A stretch of DNA of 64,000 bases. It comes from Bin87 sp965220095. GTDB lineage: Bacteria > Chloroflexota > Dehalococcoidia > Lucifugimonadales > UBA3495. The translations under genes were made by a program, and so were the position numbers. This document shows, piece by piece, positions 42,205-51,321 of this stretch; position 1 is the first letter of the stretch, and every line of letters begins with the position of its first letter. The stretch spans positions 109,124 through 173,123 of the forward strand of contig CBDCPD010000002.1 in NCBI GenBank assembly GCA_965220095.1, given 5' to 3'. Under the pieces are notes generated by a model. That model was not told the DNA's origin, did no database searches, and saw only the letters and a program-made list of their open reading frames with translations.

Positions 42205-43746
42205 TTAGAGCTTGTGGACAAATTGGGCACGACCCCGGAAACGGGGGGAGCGCGCTGATTTGCCATCATTTGGGCGTCTCGGGCCGCCGCTTCGGATACG
42301 GCGGTCCGGCCTTGGGCCGCGGACCCTGTTCCGGTGGGAACTCGTCGCGGTACCTTCTGGCTTGAACACGCTTAGCTCCAAGCCCAGCCGTGGTTGGTAG
42401 GGCATGGGGCAGGATGGCTGCTCTCGCCACCCAGTGGGTGCGGTCTCTACGTCTGGTGTAAAACCTGACTGCCATTCGCAGTGCCGGACGTAGGCCCGGT
42501 TGCGGATGATAACGGCGGCAGTCCAGTCGGCGTGGGCGTAGAGGCCGCATTTCCGGCACCGGAACACCGCTTGGCTCTCGCGGTTATCCGGGTGCCGGTC
42601 TCCGCAGCGCGGGCAGGTCTGGGACGTGCCCTGCGGCGGGACGGAGACGGTGGGAATGCCGAGTTTGGCGGCTTCCTCCCGCAGGAGTTTGCCGACATGG
42701 CCGATGGCCGACTCGGCGAGACTTTCGTTGAGTTTTCGTTTGGCGTTGACGTTTTTGCCGGGCGAGACGGCGGTGCCGCGAGCCGATGCCATCATGCTGA
42801 TGGGGTGCAGGCTTTCGACAGCCACCAACTTGGGCTTCGCTGCCAGCAGGATTTCGCGGGTCTGCCGGCGCATTTCTTGGTCACGTCTCTGGGTGTATTG
42901 ACGTGCCCGCTCTCGGTTCTTGGCTACGGCGTGGCGTCGTCGTTTGCTGTTACGGGGCTTGCCGGCGATGTGACGCTGGTGCGTTCGCTTTTTGTTACGC
43001 CGCTGTTTTCCGCCTTGGTGGTGGGCACGGCAGCCTGAGCTGACGGCCAAGTGGTTCTTCGTACCTCGGTCCGCTCCGAGGATGTCCTCTGGGCTCGCTA
43101 TGTCCAGTTGCTCGATAGGCATCGGCTCAGGTACCGCGACTTGGACATGGGGGCAGTAGTGCCGGCGGCGGAGCGGTATCCGCGGGCCGTAGTTCTTCGT
43201 GGGTACAAGCCGAATGGAGCGGATGTCTAACCATTTCAGTGTTCTTCGCCCCCGCAGCTTGGCGGAGAAACCGCACTGCCTACTGGAGATGGTCTGGCCG
43301 TCGTCGCTGATCTCGAATAGCCGCCGGTCGGTGATGGTCAGGCTGAGGCGGCAGTCTTTGCGGGAACGGTGAGCGAGTGTTCGACGATGGGGACGGACGT
43401 CTCGCTGCTTCGGTTCCTCGCCTTGGGTGATGGCTTTTTCGACGCGTTCGAGCCGCTCGGCGCGGCCCTGCTGCAGCCGCTGGTTGGCTTCCCAGGCCTG
43501 TTCACTTCCTTCTTGGTGGATGTAATAAGGAGCGTCGGCGGTTTGCCGGTTGGCCTGCCGCCAGGCGGTGACCCGCTTGTTGATAGCGTCAGGCGTGTTC
43601 CTGTTGCTGCGTTTGGGCAGGTTCGGTTCACGATTGAGCACGTCGACGGCAACGTTGTATGCCGCGTTCTGCTGGGTGGCGTGGTAGCCGATGGCTCGGC
43701 TGTTGGCTGGGTCGCGCCGTAATGCGAATTTCATGGTGCGGATCAT
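42205..43746 (-). CDS. tnpB: TnpB family protein with complete zinc ribbon (type 3)
   Basis: 513 residues. RuvC residues: Asp in DILGADRGTKNHLAVS, Glu in PKLVAVESLHPISMMA, Asp in GLYAHADWTAAVIIRN. The zinc ribbon is SQTCPRCGDRHPDN...FRCRKCG. The N-terminal WED/REC-like region is basic and rich in Arg. The last 70 residues (after WREQPSCPMPYQPR) are Arg/Gly/Pro-rich and probably reflect the omega-RNA region read as protein, as is usual in TnpB genes. No tnpA adjacent. A C-terminal fragment of a sister copy lies at 31112. Confidence 0.88.
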   Translation of the reverse strand: MIRTMKFALRRDPANSRAIGYHATQQNAAYNVAVDVLNREPNLPKRSNRNTPDAINKRVTAWRQANRQTADAPYYIHQEGSEQAWEANQRLQQGRAERLERVEKAITQGEEPKQRDVRPHRRTLAHRSRKDCRLSLTITDRRLFEISDDGQTISSRQCGFSAKLRGRRTLKWLDIRSIRLVPTKNYGPRIPLRRRHYCPHVQVAVPEPMPIEQLDIASPEDILGADRGTKNHLAVSSGCRAHHQGGKQRRNKKRTHQRHIAGKPRNSKRRRHAVAKNRERARQYTQRRDQEMRRQTREILLAAKPKLVAVESLHPISMMASARGTAVSPGKNVNAKRKLNESLAESAIGHVGKLLREEAAKLGIPTVSVPPQGTSQTCPRCGDRHPDNRESQAVFRCRKCGLYAHADWTAAVIIRNRAYVRHCEWQSGFTPDVETAPTGWREQPSCPMPYQPRLGLELSVFKPEGTATSSHRNRVRGPRPDRRIRSGGPRRPNDGKSARSPRFRGRAQFVHKL

Positions 43747-43961
43747 AGTCGAGATCTCGGAGTCAGTTGTTGTCGGCGGGTGCGTGCCTGCACGTTGGAG
43801 AGCATTGTAACCAACGGCCTGTTTTGGGTTTGAGATTTAGCGAAAGGGCCACCGGCAGAAGTCGGTGGCCCTTTCTGACAGCTTGGCGTTCGCTGTTTGG
43901 CGCGGTATTGTACGCGTATATCCGCTGTGGTAATGACACTCCACCGTTTGCCCGGGGAACT

Positions 43962-44339
43962 TCAGTATCCCTCGGTCAATTCTATCTCCCACGGGCCATC
44001 CCCGTACGCACAAGCTATGTAGTCCTTGCCAGGCAAAAGTTCAGTTTCCTGTTCTTCGACATGGCATTGTCCGTCTGTGGTGAACATCTCGGTCTGGTGG
44101 GTTCCATCCAAACTGGTGAATTGCAGTTGAAAATGGCTGTTTCCTCCGTGCTGGATTTCAGCCATTACTGGTCGGGCTCTGGTTCTGAAAGGCCCCATGA
44201 CCATGGCCCCGCTGGTGAGGCCGCCTCTGTGCGGGAAAGAGCCCTTTGATTGGCCCAGATCGGGTTGTATGATCGTGCATCGCCATGCGCCGTGGGCAGC
44301 CACTTCCAAGTGGTAGTCAATGTCTGGATGTGGATCTCG
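43962..44339 (-). CDS. Unknown small protein, beta-rich (third of three same-frame ORFs)
   Basis: After the TGA at 44340-44342 the same frame continues RDPHPDIDYHLEVAAHGAWR then CTIIQPDLGQSKGSFPHRGG, GPFRTRARPVMAEIQHGGN and YIACAYGDGPWEIELTEGY. The pattern (HGAWRCTIIQPD, a central glycine-rich turn, PWEIELTE at the end) looks like an extracellular beta-sandwich. No clear start codon with a ribosome site: candidates are GTG at about 44304 or the codons just after the TGA. It may be a separate cistron or the tail of the upstream gene cut by a stop. Confidence 0.45.
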   Translation of the reverse strand, partial: RDPHPDIDYHLEVAAHGAWRCTIIQPDLGQSKGSFPHRGGLTSGAMVMGPFRTRARPVMAEIQHGGNSHFQLQFTSLDGTHQTEMFTTDGQCHVEEQETELLPGKDYIACAYGDGPWEIELTEGY

Positions 44340-44756
44340 TCACATTCCCTCGATGACTTGGTAGGCATCGGTCACGCTGGTGGCTTCGTCGAACTCTGCC
44401 AATGGCATCTTTGAATCGGATATGCCGGCGTCGTCTCGTACGAGGTGCACCTCGCACTGTTCTCCTACGCTCCATGACGTGGCGTCGTGATCGAACATGA
44501 TTGCTATGGCGCCCTTTCGGAATCTGAAGCTGCCCGTTTTTTCTGGATCGGTCGTGCGTCGTCTTCCTCGGCCAGAGAACTCGTGCCGTGTGCCGGTTGC
44601 TTGTTCGATGGTCGCTGGCATTAAGCCGAACATATCCCACACCTGTGGGGTCCATTGGTGGTCCATCGTTTCGGCAGATTCTTTGACATCGAGGAGAGCC
44701 TGTTCAAATGTAACGTAGTCCTCTCCAGGACTTTGTAACGTTCCGTCGGTTGTCAA
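44340..44756 (-). CDS. Unknown small protein (second of three same-frame ORFs)
   Basis: The frame reads YVTFEQALLDVKESAETMDH, WTPQVWDMFGLMPATIEQAT, FRFRKGAIAIMFDHDATSWS and EQCEVHLVRDDAGISD. The only start near the upstream stop is TTG at 44756; coding-like sequence (DEIEAFRHQIEKTTVA) extends up to the TAA of the preceding gene. Function unknown. Confidence 0.45.
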   Translation of the reverse strand: MTTDGTLQSPGEDYVTFEQALLDVKESAETMDHQWTPQVWDMFGLMPATIEQATGTRHEFSGRGRRRTTDPEKTGSFRFRKGAIAIMFDHDATSWSVGEQCEVHLVRDDAGISDSKMPLAEFDEATSVTDAYQVIEGM

Positions 44757-44804
44757 GGCTACGGTTGTTTTCTCGATTTGATGCCTGAACGCCTCAATCT
44801 CATC

Positions 44805-45263
44805 TTAGGCGGTCTCGCTCACTTGGCCCGATGCTGTCGCGGTTTCTCCTCGGTCGCTTATCTCCCATGAACCGTCCTCGTGTCGGGTGAAGTACAACCT
44901 CAGTGTGGGGGCATAATCCTCCGGTTCGTCGTAGTATTTGGTGCTCTTCGCCAAGCCTAGGGTGTAAGGGATGGACCAAGCTTCGAGTACAACGGCGTAT
45001 TCGTTCGTGCCTAGCGGTCGTACTGATTGACAGACTGTCTCCAGGTGTTGAAGGTATTTTTCCAACGGGTCCATTGCAGGTATCCCGTCGTGCGTCTCCC
45101 AATGCTGTGAATCCTCTGCCTGCTCTGCAGTTGGGGACGCTGGGTTCGGCAGCTCTGCCCTCCGGTTTGATGAATTCCGCTTGAGCAGGATCACGATTGC
45201 TATTGCCAGCAACACTGCGATAAGTCCCAACAAGCCGTAGAGAATGAAGTCTGCGTTTGACAT
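44805..45263 (-). CDS. Unknown single-pass membrane protein
   Basis: Start at 45263 (MSNADFILYGLLGLIAVLLA), giving one N-terminal membrane helix ending IVILLKR. A soluble domain follows (KYLQHLETVCQSVRPLGTNE, YAVVLEAWSIPYTLGLAKST, LRLYFTRHEDGSWEISDRGE). First gene of a run of three small unknown ORFs on the minus strand. No family recognised. Confidence 0.55.
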   Translation of the reverse strand: MSNADFILYGLLGLIAVLLAIAIVILLKRNSSNRRAELPNPASPTAEQAEDSQHWETHDGIPAMDPLEKYLQHLETVCQSVRPLGTNEYAVVLEAWSIPYTLGLAKSTKYYDEPEDYAPTLRLYFTRHEDGSWEISDRGETATASGQVSETA

Positions 45264-45333
45264 GATCTCGTTTGTTCTCACTTGGGGTTGCTTACGCAGT
45301 TCGGAGGTTGGTCCTGTTTGCATCCCATCTGAT

Positions 45334-45495
45334 TAGGTTCTGTTGACATTTGAGATATAAGGCGATTTCGCCAACCCTAACTCGTCATTCCCGCGAAAGC
45401 GGGAATCCAGAGTACCCTGAATGTGAACGATGTCTGCTTTCCAAAGCGCCTGGATTCCGGCTTTCGCCGGAATGACGTGAAATGTCAACAGAACC

Positions 45496-45497
<2 letters not shown>
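45334..45497. repeat. 164-bp MITE with a nested palindromic repeat
   Basis: Perfect 18-bp terminal inverted repeats: TAGGTTCTGTTGACATTT on the left and its complement on the right. Inside lies a second inverted pair, CGTCATTCCCGCGAAAGCGG and CCGGCTTTCGCCGGAATGACG, a widely distributed repeat family. The ends are TA, consistent with TA duplication. Confidence 0.85.
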
Positions 45498-46728
<1,231 letters not shown>

Positions 46729-46763
46729 AGTTAGGATTTGGCATAATCGCCATAATCTCCGCA

Positions 46764-47040
46764 TCACGCAGGAATCAGGGCCAGTTGGCGATTGCCACGT
46801 CCAATAGACGCTTCGCTGGCAGTCGCCGGCCCTGGGGCCGGACTTACATCGCCTCCACGTCCTTTGATCGTCGCCCATAAAGCAGGGGCGACTTGTTTCA
46901 GGTTCAGGGCCGCGTTGTGGTCCCGGTCGCAGCGCCACCCGCAATGCTCGCAGCGATACGTCCGCACCGACAGGCCGATCCGCTCGTCGGGCCGTTCGCC
47001 GCACCAAGCGCATAGTTGAGTACTTGGGAACCACATCCCC
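46764..47040 (-). pseudogene. TnpB C-terminal fragment (zinc ribbon and tail)
   Basis: STQLCAWCGERPDERIGLSV then RTYRCEHCGWRCDRDHNAAL NLK (third catalytic Asp in DRDHNAALN). The body of the gene is missing; upstream lies the end of another TnpB type. Belongs to none of the other TnpB types in the window. Confidence 0.8.
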
Positions 47041-47052
47041 GCTGTGAGGAAC

Positions 47053-47140
47053 CTGACCGACAGTTAAACGCTGAACAACATTCGACGATGTCGCTGTTGT
47101 TTGCGATGCATCCTGCGTGAGCAAGCCACGCAGGAAAGGC
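47053..47140 (-). pseudogene. Right-end remnant of the zinc-less TnpB (type 2) element
   Basis: Minus-strand FLRGLLTQDASQTTATSSNV V matches the last codons of 51322-52329 and 60441-60674, followed by the conserved GTTGTTCAGCGTTTAACTGTCGG end. Confidence 0.75.
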
Positions 47141-47147
47141 GGACCTG

Positions 47148-47270
47148 GTGAACCTGAACATCCGCGTGCCGGCGGAGCTGCGCAAGGCGATAAAGCTGCG
47201 CGCCACCGAGGACGGCGTGCTGCTCCAGGAGTGGGTTATCCAGGCGATTGAAGCGAAACTGAGTGGGTAG
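47148..47270 (+). CDS. Ribbon-helix-helix mini-protein (40 residues)
   Basis: GTG start. VNLNIRVPAELRKAIKLRAT followed by EDGVLLQEWVIQAIEAKLSG is a minimal Arc/MetJ-like fold: a beta strand with alternating polar residues and two helices. GGAAAGG precedes it by about ten bases. It could be a solitary antitoxin-like repressor or the end of a longer HicB-type gene. Confidence 0.5.
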   Translation: MNLNIRVPAELRKAIKLRATEDGVLLQEWVIQAIEAKLSG

Positions 47271-47762
47271 GGACCGAATTTCAGAGCAACTGCCCGCGAC
47301 TCCGGCGCCACTCAGTGGGCGCGCATCCCCGACCGTAGCGGTCTGGTCATTCGCCGCCCGCTGGCCGATTACGGCCAAATACGAACATAATATCCGAACG
47401 CGATTGCTTATTGAGACTGGTAAAATCGGGGGGTACGGGTACTGGTTTACTACTCAAAACAGCGACTCGTCGTTGGCCGCTCAGGTGTCGCTTTTTTAGG
47501 TTTGGAAAGTTCGACCTGAGCACAGTGTCAATAAAACCGGAGAAAAACAAAACATTTGTACACTGCTGAGCACTACGCAAAGGTAAAACAGCGACTGGTC
47601 GTTGACGGGGAGCCGGCTGACAGCCACCCCCGGGGGGTTGTAATAGGAAACGTGCGTAAATACGCATGAAAAGGCGACACGTCGTTGGCAGGCCAAAATT
47701 AGAACAGGGCGCCCCTGGAGGGCCCAGCGGACGAGGTGCCAGGCGTCAAAGTGGGCTTGGCG
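47271..47762. other. Spacer with two related GCGAC...GTCG patches
   Basis: AACAGCGACTCGTCGTTGG near 47458 and AACAGCGACTGGTCGTTGA near 47586 are imperfect repeats. AGCGAC at 47461 pairs with GTCGCT at 47487, followed by six T, a weak terminator-like structure. No gene. Confidence 0.4.
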
Positions 47763-47952
47763 TTAGTAGAGTACCGGGAGGTGGTGTAAAAGAATCGGTG
47801 TAGCCCAAAGCTGACCACCGCGTCATCCTTGATGGTAACTACAACCCAACCAAGGAGAACGACGGTGGTCAAGCAAAGAATGGATCTTTTGGAATTATTA
47901 CGCAAGCGTGGTATGGACGGAGACGTGGACTTTCTGCGGGAAGCCCTGCCTG
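47763..47952 (+). pseudogene. IS256-like 5' end remnant 2
   Basis: Same terminus and first codons as 22684-22870 (MVKQRMDLLELLRKRGMDGD, VDFLREAL). It is cut at 47952 by the left inverted repeat of the IS701-like element. Confidence 0.75.
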
Positions 47953-49430
47953 GACTTTGCGCATTTTTGGGCGCTATGAGCGAGGGCGATTGAGAGTGGA
48001 TGATAGGGGCACCCGGGAGTTCTTAAATGTCTGGGGTAACTGCTGATAGTGAAAAACCTTCCGGCACCCGCCACATATGGAGCCGCCCCAGAGTGGGGAC
48101 ATCCATTGCTCTTTGTAGATTTTGTGCAAAGTCGAGGTTCTGCGTCGGACAGTGAAAAACCCTCCGACGCCAGCCACAGGTGGCGGCGCACCAGGGCGAT
48201 GGCATCTACGAAGGTTGGAGACGGCTTGGCGTACCAGGCCGCGGTGCGATGGCTCATGGGCCGTTGTTCCTGCATCAAGTGAGCCGCCAGGGTGGTCCAG
48301 GAGAAAAGCCCCATGAGGATTGGCGTGGTGCGGGCGATGGCGCGGTCGGACCACTGGCGTTGGGTCTCCACGCCCAGGTGAGCGCGCACTTCCTGGAAGG
48401 TCACCTCCAGTTGCCAGCGCAGCACAAACCATTCCAGGATCTGCACCGGGTCCACGGCCAGGTCAGTGCACAGCAGAGCCTGTGTGGCGAATTCACCCTG
48501 GGGGTCCCTAACCAAGACCCAGCGGATGGGCACGGGTGGCTTGCCCGAGCGGTACCAGACCGCCGTTTGCGAGGTGAGTTCCACCGTGCGGGTAGCGCCG
48601 TTGTACCAGGCTGCCGACACCTCGACCCATGACACGGTGGGCAAGTCCAGGAGTGCCTTCAGCGCGGGCAGCCGTCGGCCTTTCAGCGGAGGCCGACCGT
48701 TCTGACCGGGCTGACGGGGTGGGGCCGGTTCATAAAGGGCGGCGTCCAGGCGCAAGCGGGCGATGAGGGTAACGGGTTGAGCCAACGATTGGCAGCAGTG
48801 GAGCAGGTCTAGGACGGCGTAGCCGCCGTCGCCCACCAGCACCAGGGAGCGCTGCGGCAGCCAGCGGCGCAGTTGCAGGACCATCTGGCGCGCCCAGTCG
48901 GTGAGTTTTTTGTGCCGGCGTCCGCGCTGCCGGTGGTAGCGTGCCGAGGGCGCCAGCACGGTGAGAAAGGGCAAGGCCCAATAACGTCCCGCCCAGGGGA
49001 CGTGGCCCAGCCACATCAGGGAGATCCAGCGCAGACCGCTGGCCTTGACCACCTGAGACCGACTGGAACGCACCGCATCGCGGTACATGCCCAGGGATTT
49101 GATTTTAGGGCCGCGGCGCCGCTCCAGGGTTTCGTCGATGCCGAAGATCAACGGACCATCGCCCTGATCCAGGTGCTGGAGTAGCAGCACGAGCAGGATG
49201 CCAGCCGCCTGGCGGGGCGACCACACCGCCCGATTGAGCACCTGGTGGTAGCGGGCGTAGTTGCGGTCGTCGCTGAGTCCCATGACACGGAGCGCCGCAG
49301 CCACGGTGCGTTGGCCCGGGGCCAGTATCGCGCCGACCAACAGGATTTGGGCTTTCAGCCAAGTCGGGCTGCGAAACAGCGTGGCGAAGGGATTGAGTAC
49401 GGGTACAATGGCATCGGGCAGGGTGAGCAT
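47898..49430 (-). CDS. IS701/IS4-like DDE transposase, copy 2
   Basis: The frame has the full catalytic set: Asp in LIFGIDETLERRRG, Asp in LVLVGDGGYAVLDLLHC and Glu in WQLEVTFQEVRAHLGVETQR. It starts at 49430 (MLTLPDAIVPVLNPFATLFR). The C-terminus is odd. A roughly 100-bp segment is tandemly repeated in diverged form (GEKPSDA-like and GAGRFF-like patches at 48150 and 48048). The frame then runs through the left inverted repeat (AQKCAKS) into flanking IS256 sequence without a stop of its own. Probably active or recently so, as the core is undamaged. Confidence 0.85.
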   Translation of the reverse strand: MLTLPDAIVPVLNPFATLFRSPTWLKAQILLVGAILAPGQRTVAAALRVMGLSDDRNYARYHQVLNRAVWSPRQAAGILLVLLLQHLDQGDGPLIFGIDETLERRRGPKIKSLGMYRDAVRSSRSQVVKASGLRWISLMWLGHVPWAGRYWALPFLTVLAPSARYHRQRGRRHKKLTDWARQMVLQLRRWLPQRSLVLVGDGGYAVLDLLHCCQSLAQPVTLIARLRLDAALYEPAPPRQPGQNGRPPLKGRRLPALKALLDLPTVSWVEVSAAWYNGATRTVELTSQTAVWYRSGKPPVPIRWVLVRDPQGEFATQALLCTDLAVDPVQILEWFVLRWQLEVTFQEVRAHLGVETQRQWSDRAIARTTPILMGLFSWTTLAAHLMQEQRPMSHRTAAWYAKPSPTFVDAIALVRRHLWLASEGFSLSDAEPRLCTKSTKSNGCPHSGAAPYVAGAGRFFTISSYPRHLRTPGCPYHPLSIALAHSAQKCAKSRQGFPQKVHVSVHTTLA

Positions 49431-49507
49431 GGCTGGACCTCTCGTGAGAAGTGGGGTCCGGCCAGCTTACCCTGCCCTTATAATTTATCTAGCTTTTGTG
49501 CAAAGTC
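47953..49507 (-). mobile_element. IS701-like element, copy 2
   Basis: Inverted ends: GACTTTGCGCATTTTTG at 47953 and GACTTTGCACAAAAGC reversed at 49507. The right end equals that of copy 1 at 1230. Left flank is an IS256 stump, right flank a coiled-coil gene. An extra TTTTGTGCAAAGTCGAGG at about 48122 inside the element duplicates the right terminus together with four flanking bases, evidence of internal rearrangement. Confidence 0.75.
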
Positions 49508-49766
49508 GAGGTTTCAGCCCCGCCATATCCTGCTTCAGTTCCTCCTGGCCCTGTTCCAAGGCCTCCAGCCGACGGTTGGTGGCGGCGATGAACTCCGCCA
49601 AAACATTCTCCAAAGATCCCAGACGGCGTTCAGTAGCGGCGGCGTGCGCTGAGAATCGTTCCGGAAGTTCCAGGAGGTCCTGGCTCAGCAACTCGCGCCG
49701 CAACGCATCCCGTACTTCCGGATCGTTACGAACTGCATTTAATATTTCAGTGATGCTCGGCGTCAT
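49508..49766 (-). pseudogene. Coiled-coil protein (relative of 26285 gene), 3' part lost to the IS701-like insertion
   Basis: MTPSITEILNAVRNDPEVRD then ALRRELLSQDLLELPERFSA and ATERRLGSLENVLAEFIAAT, a helical head and start of a coiled coil laid out as in the 310-residue protein at 26285 (TEADFLRALSDHPEWKASVR, LGEELLQLPVQFQAF). It is truncated at GLKP by the IS right end. The C-terminal nuclease-like part is missing. Confidence 0.75.
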
Positions 49767-50004
49767 GGCGTTCGAGTCCAAACGTGCCCCTATGGAGACA
49801 GTTTAACGTTGGTCTACACTCGCCGACAATGGGCGACCTGATGGTCGACTGTCGGTCTGTACAAATGAACAATTGTCTTGCGACATTCAGCAGGCTGCGT
49901 CCGGTCCACTCGTGTTCGCCGAAACCTATCCGGTACTCCTTCCCCGGTCGCTGGCAACAGGATGATGGCAAATTGCAGTCATGACAGTGCAAATAACCAT
50001 CATA
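49767..50004. other. Intergenic, nothing recognised
   Basis: No frame or repeat supported. Confidence 0.4.
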
Positions 50005-50013
50005 AGCGTCCCG

Positions 50014-51282
50014 CTATTCAGAATCTGATGAAATCTGATACTCCAGGTGTGCTGGGGCACAGACTTCAGCGATAAATCCACTTGACGCTTCAACGACCAC
50101 TGCCGGCATAGCCGGTCTGACACGGTCTCCACGCCCTGACACCGGGAAGCTCAAACCCGGCCATCGTTCCAGATTGCGCGCAGCGTTGTAATCGCGGTCG
50201 TTCAACATGCCACACCCACCGCACGACCACTCACGCTCAGAGAGCCTCAGGTTGTCGTTCTTCCAGCCGCAGTGCGAGCACAGTTTCGACGAGGCAAACC
50301 ACCGGTCCGCCTTCACGCACTCCGCGCCGTACCAGGCGCACTTGTATTCCAGCTTCGCCAGGAAGCCCGACATGCCAGCATCGGCGATGGCTCCGGCCAG
50401 CCGCTGGTTGCGGATCATCCCCGCCACGTTCAACGTCTCCACCACCACCCGGCCCGCCGACTTGGCTATCGCCTTCGTTGCCTTGTGATGGTGGTCGTTC
50501 CGCACACTGACCACCCGGGCATGAAGCCTGCGCCGTTTGGCGTACAGACGATCCCTGCGGTTGGAATGATTTCTCCTACCGTGGACATTCCGGCTGCGGG
50601 CTATCGCCTTGTCCATGCGCCGCAACCGCTGCAACCCTCTGGAAAGCGCCTTGGGGTTTTCCACCACGGTGCCGTCCGAACACGTGGCCATTACACCCAC
50701 GCCCACATCGACACCGATGGTCGGTCCGTCCTTCACCGGTGGCACCTCCTGACCATCCTCCACGCAGAAACAGGCGAACCAGGTTCCGGCCGTCCGGTTG
50801 ACGGTCACCTCACGGATCGAACCTTGAAACCGGAGTTTCTCGACCATGGTGACCATGCCGATCTTGGGCAGGATGACCACCTTGCCGTCCACTTTCACCG
50901 TGTCCGGCCCGTTGTCGGCGCGAAAACCCTGCTCATGCTTGCGCCGTTTGAACTTGGGGAAGCCGACGCGTCGCCCAGAGCGCTGGCCTGCCTTCACCCT
51001 CCGCCGATACTCGCCCCAGCCTTCAGCAGCGGCGCCGAAGTCGATGATGGCATACTTGGCGGCATTCTGCGACAGTTCCGATCCCCACGGCGCGATCATG
51101 CCCTTGACCCTGTTCCACCGCGGACGCAGCGTGCGTTCAGACAACCATTCACCCACGCTAAGGCCAGCCCTGAACTCCCCCAGCGCCCAGTTGTATGCGA
51201 ACCGGGCATAGCCAGCGTGCTGGCCGAACAACACTTCCTGCTCCGCCGTGGGCTTCAGGGCAACGCGATGCGCCTTCTTCAT
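50014..51282 (-). CDS. tnpB: TnpB of the IS607-type element, intact
   Basis: 422 residues. The helical N-terminus (VALKPTAEQEVLFGQHAGYA) matches copy 1 before its frameshift. RuvC residues: Asp in TIGVDVGVGVMATCSDG, Glu in VVVETLNVAGMIRN, Asp in NDRDYNAARN. The zinc ribbon is CSHCGWKND...WSCGGCG. It is about 85% identical to the copy-1 protein, with no frame defect. It should act as an RNA-guided nuclease with the element's omega RNA. The last 25 residues (VCAPAHLEYQISSDSE) lie on the right-end sequence. Confidence 0.93.
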   Translation of the reverse strand: MKKAHRVALKPTAEQEVLFGQHAGYARFAYNWALGEFRAGLSVGEWLSERTLRPRWNRVKGMIAPWGSELSQNAAKYAIIDFGAAAEGWGEYRRRVKAGQRSGRRVGFPKFKRRKHEQGFRADNGPDTVKVDGKVVILPKIGMVTMVEKLRFQGSIREVTVNRTAGTWFACFCVEDGQEVPPVKDGPTIGVDVGVGVMATCSDGTVVENPKALSRGLQRLRRMDKAIARSRNVHGRRNHSNRRDRLYAKRRRLHARVVSVRNDHHHKATKAIAKSAGRVVVETLNVAGMIRNQRLAGAIADAGMSGFLAKLEYKCAWYGAECVKADRWFASSKLCSHCGWKNDNLRLSEREWSCGGCGMLNDRDYNAARNLERWPGLSFPVSGRGDRVRPAMPAVVVEASSGFIAEVCAPAHLEYQISSDSE

Positions 51283-51321
51283 GGCCGCAGTTCCGTTGGA
51301 ACCGGTACCGACAGTAAAACG

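Noticed and set aside
44340..44342. Second selenocysteine codon (TGA between two unknown ORFs)
   Set aside because: The context EGM-TGA-RDPHP does not resemble a redox motif and no homologue supports a Cys at that position.
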